NCBI GenBank assembly: GCA_027077895.1
Contig: JALWQZ010000030.1
Location: 1 to 6,340 of the forward strand
Direction of reading: 5' to 3'
Length of the DNA: 6,340 bases
Source of the DNA: Microcaldota archaeon
GTDB taxonomy: Archaea; B1Sed10-29; WALL01; WAMD01
Shown here: positions 5,339 to 6,340 of the stretch, piece by piece
How positions within the stretch are numbered: the first letter of the stretch is position 1
How the letters are laid out: each line of letters opens with the position of its first letter
Translations under genes and position numbers: made by a program
The notes under the pieces: model-generated
The model's database searches: none
Told to the model about the DNA's origin: nothing
What the model saw: only the letters and a program-made list of their open reading frames with translations

Positions 5339-6193
5339 GTGTTTGAGGGTGCATCAGAGAAGTATGGGGACTGGCTCATCCCCCTAATCCTGGTTCTCTT
5401 GATAGGGGGGATCCTAGCGATAAAGGTCTTCAATATGTATTGGATACCTGTTCTAGGACCAATGCTGACAACACATGGTCTAACTAGGGTGCTCATATTA
5501 ACAAACCCGACAGACTACGAGGCGGCGAACAATTTTGCAGCAGAACTTAGGTCAGTATTCCCGAACATGGCCACGGTTGTAGACAACGACCTAGCAGAGC
5601 ACGTCAGGAAGGGGTACATAACCTCAAACCACTATGACCTGGTCGTTATATACGGTGATCACACCAAGATGACGCCTGCAGCTAGGACCGAGATAGCCAG
5701 TTTCGTGAGTTCTGGTGGCAACCTTCTAATATTCAAGGGGGCAGGCCTAAAGGACACAGAGGACCCATACGTATTCACATGGCAAGTTGGGGACCTAGCG
5801 CCAATAATCAGTTTCGCGCCCGACTGCACAAACATTGACAACTGCAACTCAACCAGCCAGATAACCGTAACCGCTTCAGAGATAGGCAACAAAATCAGTT
5901 TCATACCTGTGCAGTGGGAGAATCCAATAATCAAAAGGTCAGGGATAACCTCGACGATGGAACTTGACGTTCCAGCGAACTTCACTCTAGTAAAGGTCCA
6001 AGACTTAGGAAACAACAAACTAGCATATCTGGAATGGAAGGATACAAACGGGGATGTCCACTCAGTACCTGCAATTATTGCATACCAGAGCGGTATATCT
6101 GGCAGAGTTATGTACATGGCCTACAATCCACTAGATCTAAAACAAGTGGCCCTGTTCAGAAACGCAATATTGTGGCTGACGGGCAAAATCTGA
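5339..6193 (+). CDS. membrane-anchored amidotransferase-fold-like protein, paralogue 2
   Basis: From the GTG at 5339 this gives 284 residues (287 if the GTG at 5330 is used). Layout repeats that of its upstream neighbour: an acidic N-terminus, one transmembrane helix (about 13-31), a WIPVLG linker (35-40), then the first strand RVLILTN (50-56). YDLVVIYGDH and a following helix (about 99-123) lead to SSGGNLLIFKGAG (124-136). A CX5C pair sits at C163/C169, and the last strand-helix is GRVMYMAYNP...FRNAILWLTG (255-282). Overall identity to paralogue 1 is low by eye, but the order and spacing of these elements match, so duplication followed by divergence is likely. No catalytic cysteine follows the glycine-rich strand. 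Sequons at N170 and N214 agree with an outside location. The gene starts 11 bases after the previous stop, so both are in one operon and may form a heteromer. Substrate or partner is unknown. Confidence 0.84.
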   Translation: MFEGASEKYGDWLIPLILVLLIGGILAIKVFNMYWIPVLGPMLTTHGLTRVLILTNPTDYEAANNFAAELRSVFPNMATVVDNDLAEHVRKGYITSNHYDLVVIYGDHTKMTPAARTEIASFVSSGGNLLIFKGAGLKDTEDPYVFTWQVGDLAPIISFAPDCTNIDNCNSTSQITVTASEIGNKISFIPVQWENPIIKRSGITSTMELDVPANFTLVKVQDLGNNKLAYLEWKDTNGDVHSVPAIIAYQSGISGRVMYMAYNPLDLKQVALFRNAILWLTGKI

Positions 6194-6225
6194 TTCTAAC
6201 CCCAAACCCCTAGATACAACCTAGT

Positions 6226-6243
6226 ACTAATTTTAAAACTAGT
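6226..6243 (+). promoter_or_regulatory. box A promoter within an imperfect palindrome
   Basis: TTTTAAAA (6231-6238) is centred 26-27 bases before the ATG at 6261, as for the other leaderless genes. It is the core of an 18-base near-palindrome, ACTAATTTTAAAACTAGT, broken by one symmetric mismatch. The symmetry may be only a by-product of the TATA core, or it may allow a dimeric repressor to bind. Confidence 0.55.
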
Positions 6244-6260
6244 TCCTATTAAAGATAAAT

Positions 6261-6340
6261 ATGCCAAGACCAAAGAAGACAAAGGTCACATTCGTGTTTG
6301 AGACACACTACCCTGGGAGCGCCAAGAAGGCCATGGAGAT
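6261..6340 (+). CDS. N-terminal fragment of an unidentified protein
   Basis: An ATG at 6261 opens a frame that runs off the window after 26 complete codons. The peptide starts MPRPKKTKVTFVFETHYPGS: a basic start, one hydrophobic strand (VTFVF), then a Pro-Gly turn and the start of a basic helix. This is too short to assign a family. The start is supported by a TATA box at the leaderless distance and by the absence of any other upstream in-frame start near it. Confidence 0.6.
   Translation, partial: MPRPKKTKVTFVFETHYPGSAKKAME

Noticed and set aside
5659..6117. A 152-codon minus-strand frame
   Set aside because: It is the antisense shadow of the second surface-protein gene; no promoter or ribosome site serves it and no domain is recognisable.
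4461..6193. Active glutamine amidotransferase or protease of the DJ-1/PfpI type
   Set aside because: No cysteine is found at the nucleophile elbow after the glycine-rich strand in either protein; the cysteines present form a separate CX5C pair.
1..6340. CRISPR array, insertion sequence or integrated virus
   Set aside because: No regularly spaced direct repeats, transposase or integrase motifs, or target duplications were seen. The tRNA gene shows no duplicated 3' end that would mark an attachment site within the window.

Overview
The window looks archaeal, with about 40% G+C by eye. The evidence is AT-rich box A (TATA) elements about 26-27 bases ahead of several start codons with no room for a leader, GGTGAT/GGAGG-type ribosome binding sites on operon-internal genes, a tRNA-Ser whose CCA end is not encoded, and common AGA/AGG and ATA codons. 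I cannot assign a phylum from sequence alone. A small-genome (DPANN-like) archaeon is possible but is only a guess.

Left part (1-2169): the 3' end of a cysteine-containing gene rich in N-glycosylation sequons, probably for an exported protein. Next comes a two-gene operon of a class I SAM methyltransferase overlapped by 4 bases by a small three-helix membrane protein. A minus-strand gene for a soluble HExxH metallopeptidase-like protein meets this operon tail to tail, with a 17-base overlap.

Middle part (2170-4377): an 85-bp divergent promoter region separates the soluble HExxH protein from a plus-strand site-2 protease (M50) with a degenerate CBS-like tail. Then come tRNA-Ser(CGA) and a gene for a Rossmann/methyltransferase-like domain fused to a C-terminal winged helix. 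A small CTAG palindrome sits just before that gene's start.

Right part (4378-6340): a promoter bracketed by an 8-bp inverted repeat drives two adjacent genes for membrane-anchored proteins. The two are diverged paralogues: one N-terminal transmembrane helix, an amidotransferase-like alpha/beta domain without a recognisable catalytic cysteine, and a conserved CX5C pair. The window ends in the first 26 codons of an unidentified gene, again apparently leaderless.

Two themes recur: membrane/cell-surface proteins together with proteolysis, and compact promoters whose TATA box fixes the start codon. The most unusual items are the tandem CX5C surface proteins with their inverted-repeat promoter, the methyltransferase-like/winged-helix fusion, the divergent pair of zinc proteases, and a high density of CTAG tetranucleotides. 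No mobile element, CRISPR array or rRNA was seen.
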